Positions 63,808 through 64,000 of a stretch of DNA of 64,000 bases are shown piece after piece. Both the position numbers and the translations under genes were made by a program. The notes beneath the pieces were generated by a model. It did no database searches. It saw nothing but the letters and a program-made list of their open reading frames with translations, and was not told where the DNA came from. The stretch lies in NCBI GenBank assembly GCA_043743335.1, contig JAYTWR010000083.1, forward strand, positions 56,909 to 120,908, in the 5' to 3' direction. Numbering within the stretch: the first letter of the stretch is position 1; each line of letters opens with the position of its first letter. The DNA comes from UBA5216 sp043743335. Its GTDB lineage: Bacteria > Pseudomonadota > Gammaproteobacteria > Burkholderiales > SG8-41.

Positions 63808-64000
63808 TTAAGCCGCCTCAAACAACCACTCCCGCCGCGCCGGGGCTATCGGCGGCGGCTGTGCCGCCAGCCCCAGGTGCGTGAGTATTTTCTCGATCAC
63901 GTCCGGTTGCTCAATGACGGCCACGAACTTCAGCTTGCCACCGCACGCGCAGCGCTCAACATCAATGTCGAACACGCGCTTTAACATCCGCGCCCAGCTC
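63808..64000 (-). pseudogene. IS91-type transposase, C-terminal part (runs off the window)
   Basis: The minus-strand frame enters at the right edge and reads WARMLKRVFDIDVERCACGGKLKFVAVIEQPDVI, then EKILTHLGLAAQPPPIAPARREWLFEAA and a stop at 63808-63810. The Cys-rich RCxCGGKLKFVAxIExPxVIxxILxHLGL block is typical of the C-terminus of IS91/Y2 transposases. Whether the element is intact cannot be judged from this window. Confidence 0.7.

Overview
The window looks like the chromosome of a betaproteobacterium (Burkholderiales/Nitrosomonadales-like; the order cannot be settled by eye). This rests on gene orders typical of that class: parB-atpIBEFHAGDC-glmU-glmS; argS-SPOR-dsbA; dusB-fis-purH-purD-hemF; amgK-murU divergent from lptD-surA-pdxA-ksgA; and cytochrome c4 divergent from engB-hemB. 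The DNA is G+C rich. The exceptions are an AT-rich DUF262 restriction-type gene near the right end and a short AT-rich motif scattered through the window.

Layout. 1-7.4 kb: end of parB, then the complete F1Fo ATP synthase operon with a good sigma-70-type promoter and a terminator. 7.5-12.3 kb: glpD, glmU, glmS. 12.3-20.4 kb (minus strand): two tandem DsbA-like oxidoreductases, a SPOR protein, argS, a cytochrome P460-like lipoprotein, priA, hemE. 20.4-26.7 kb: an 18-unit heptamer array, then gltD and gltB. 26.8-29.1 kb: a small accessory island holding a retron between two decayed transposase fragments. 29.1-38.9 kb (minus): hemF, purD, purH, fis, dusB, ubiH-like, pepP, murU, amgK. 39-50.6 kb: lptD, surA, pdxA, ksgA, a TylF-like methyltransferase, gloA, rubredoxin, thiD, thiE, hemL, cytochrome c4, engB. 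50.6-60.7 kb: a candidate anti-Shine-Dalgarno sRNA, hemB, then catabolic-type genes (acyl-CoA dehydrogenase, SMP-30, VOC protein, MmgE/PrpD, CaiB/BaiF CoA-transferase, a frameshifted Bug receptor) and a nucleotidyltransferase with a small partner. 60.7-64 kb: transposase debris, an attC-like hairpin, a GmrSD-like DUF262-DUF1524 gene, repeats and the end of an IS91-type transposase.

The main find is the retron at 27.3-28.8 kb, which can be read almost completely from sequence. A TTGACA-17 nt-TATTGT promoter would start transcription at the first bases of a 172-nt RNA. Its two ends form a 17-bp a1/a2 stem, an AGC follows a1 at the expected branch guanosine, and a 9-bp msr-like hairpin and a longer msd-like hairpin lie inside. 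The reverse transcriptase begins 13 nt later and carries NAxxH, QGAPTSP, YADD and VTG motifs. It has an N-terminal extension of about 115 residues and no obvious separate effector gene.

Two further patterns cross the window. The 14-bp motif AAATCAANTASTTA occurs exactly nine times, with near matches besides, both between and inside genes. Seven-bp tandem arrays lie just upstream of glpD, hemE and purH. Heme (hemE, hemF, hemL, hemB), purine and peptidoglycan-recycling genes make up most of the rest.
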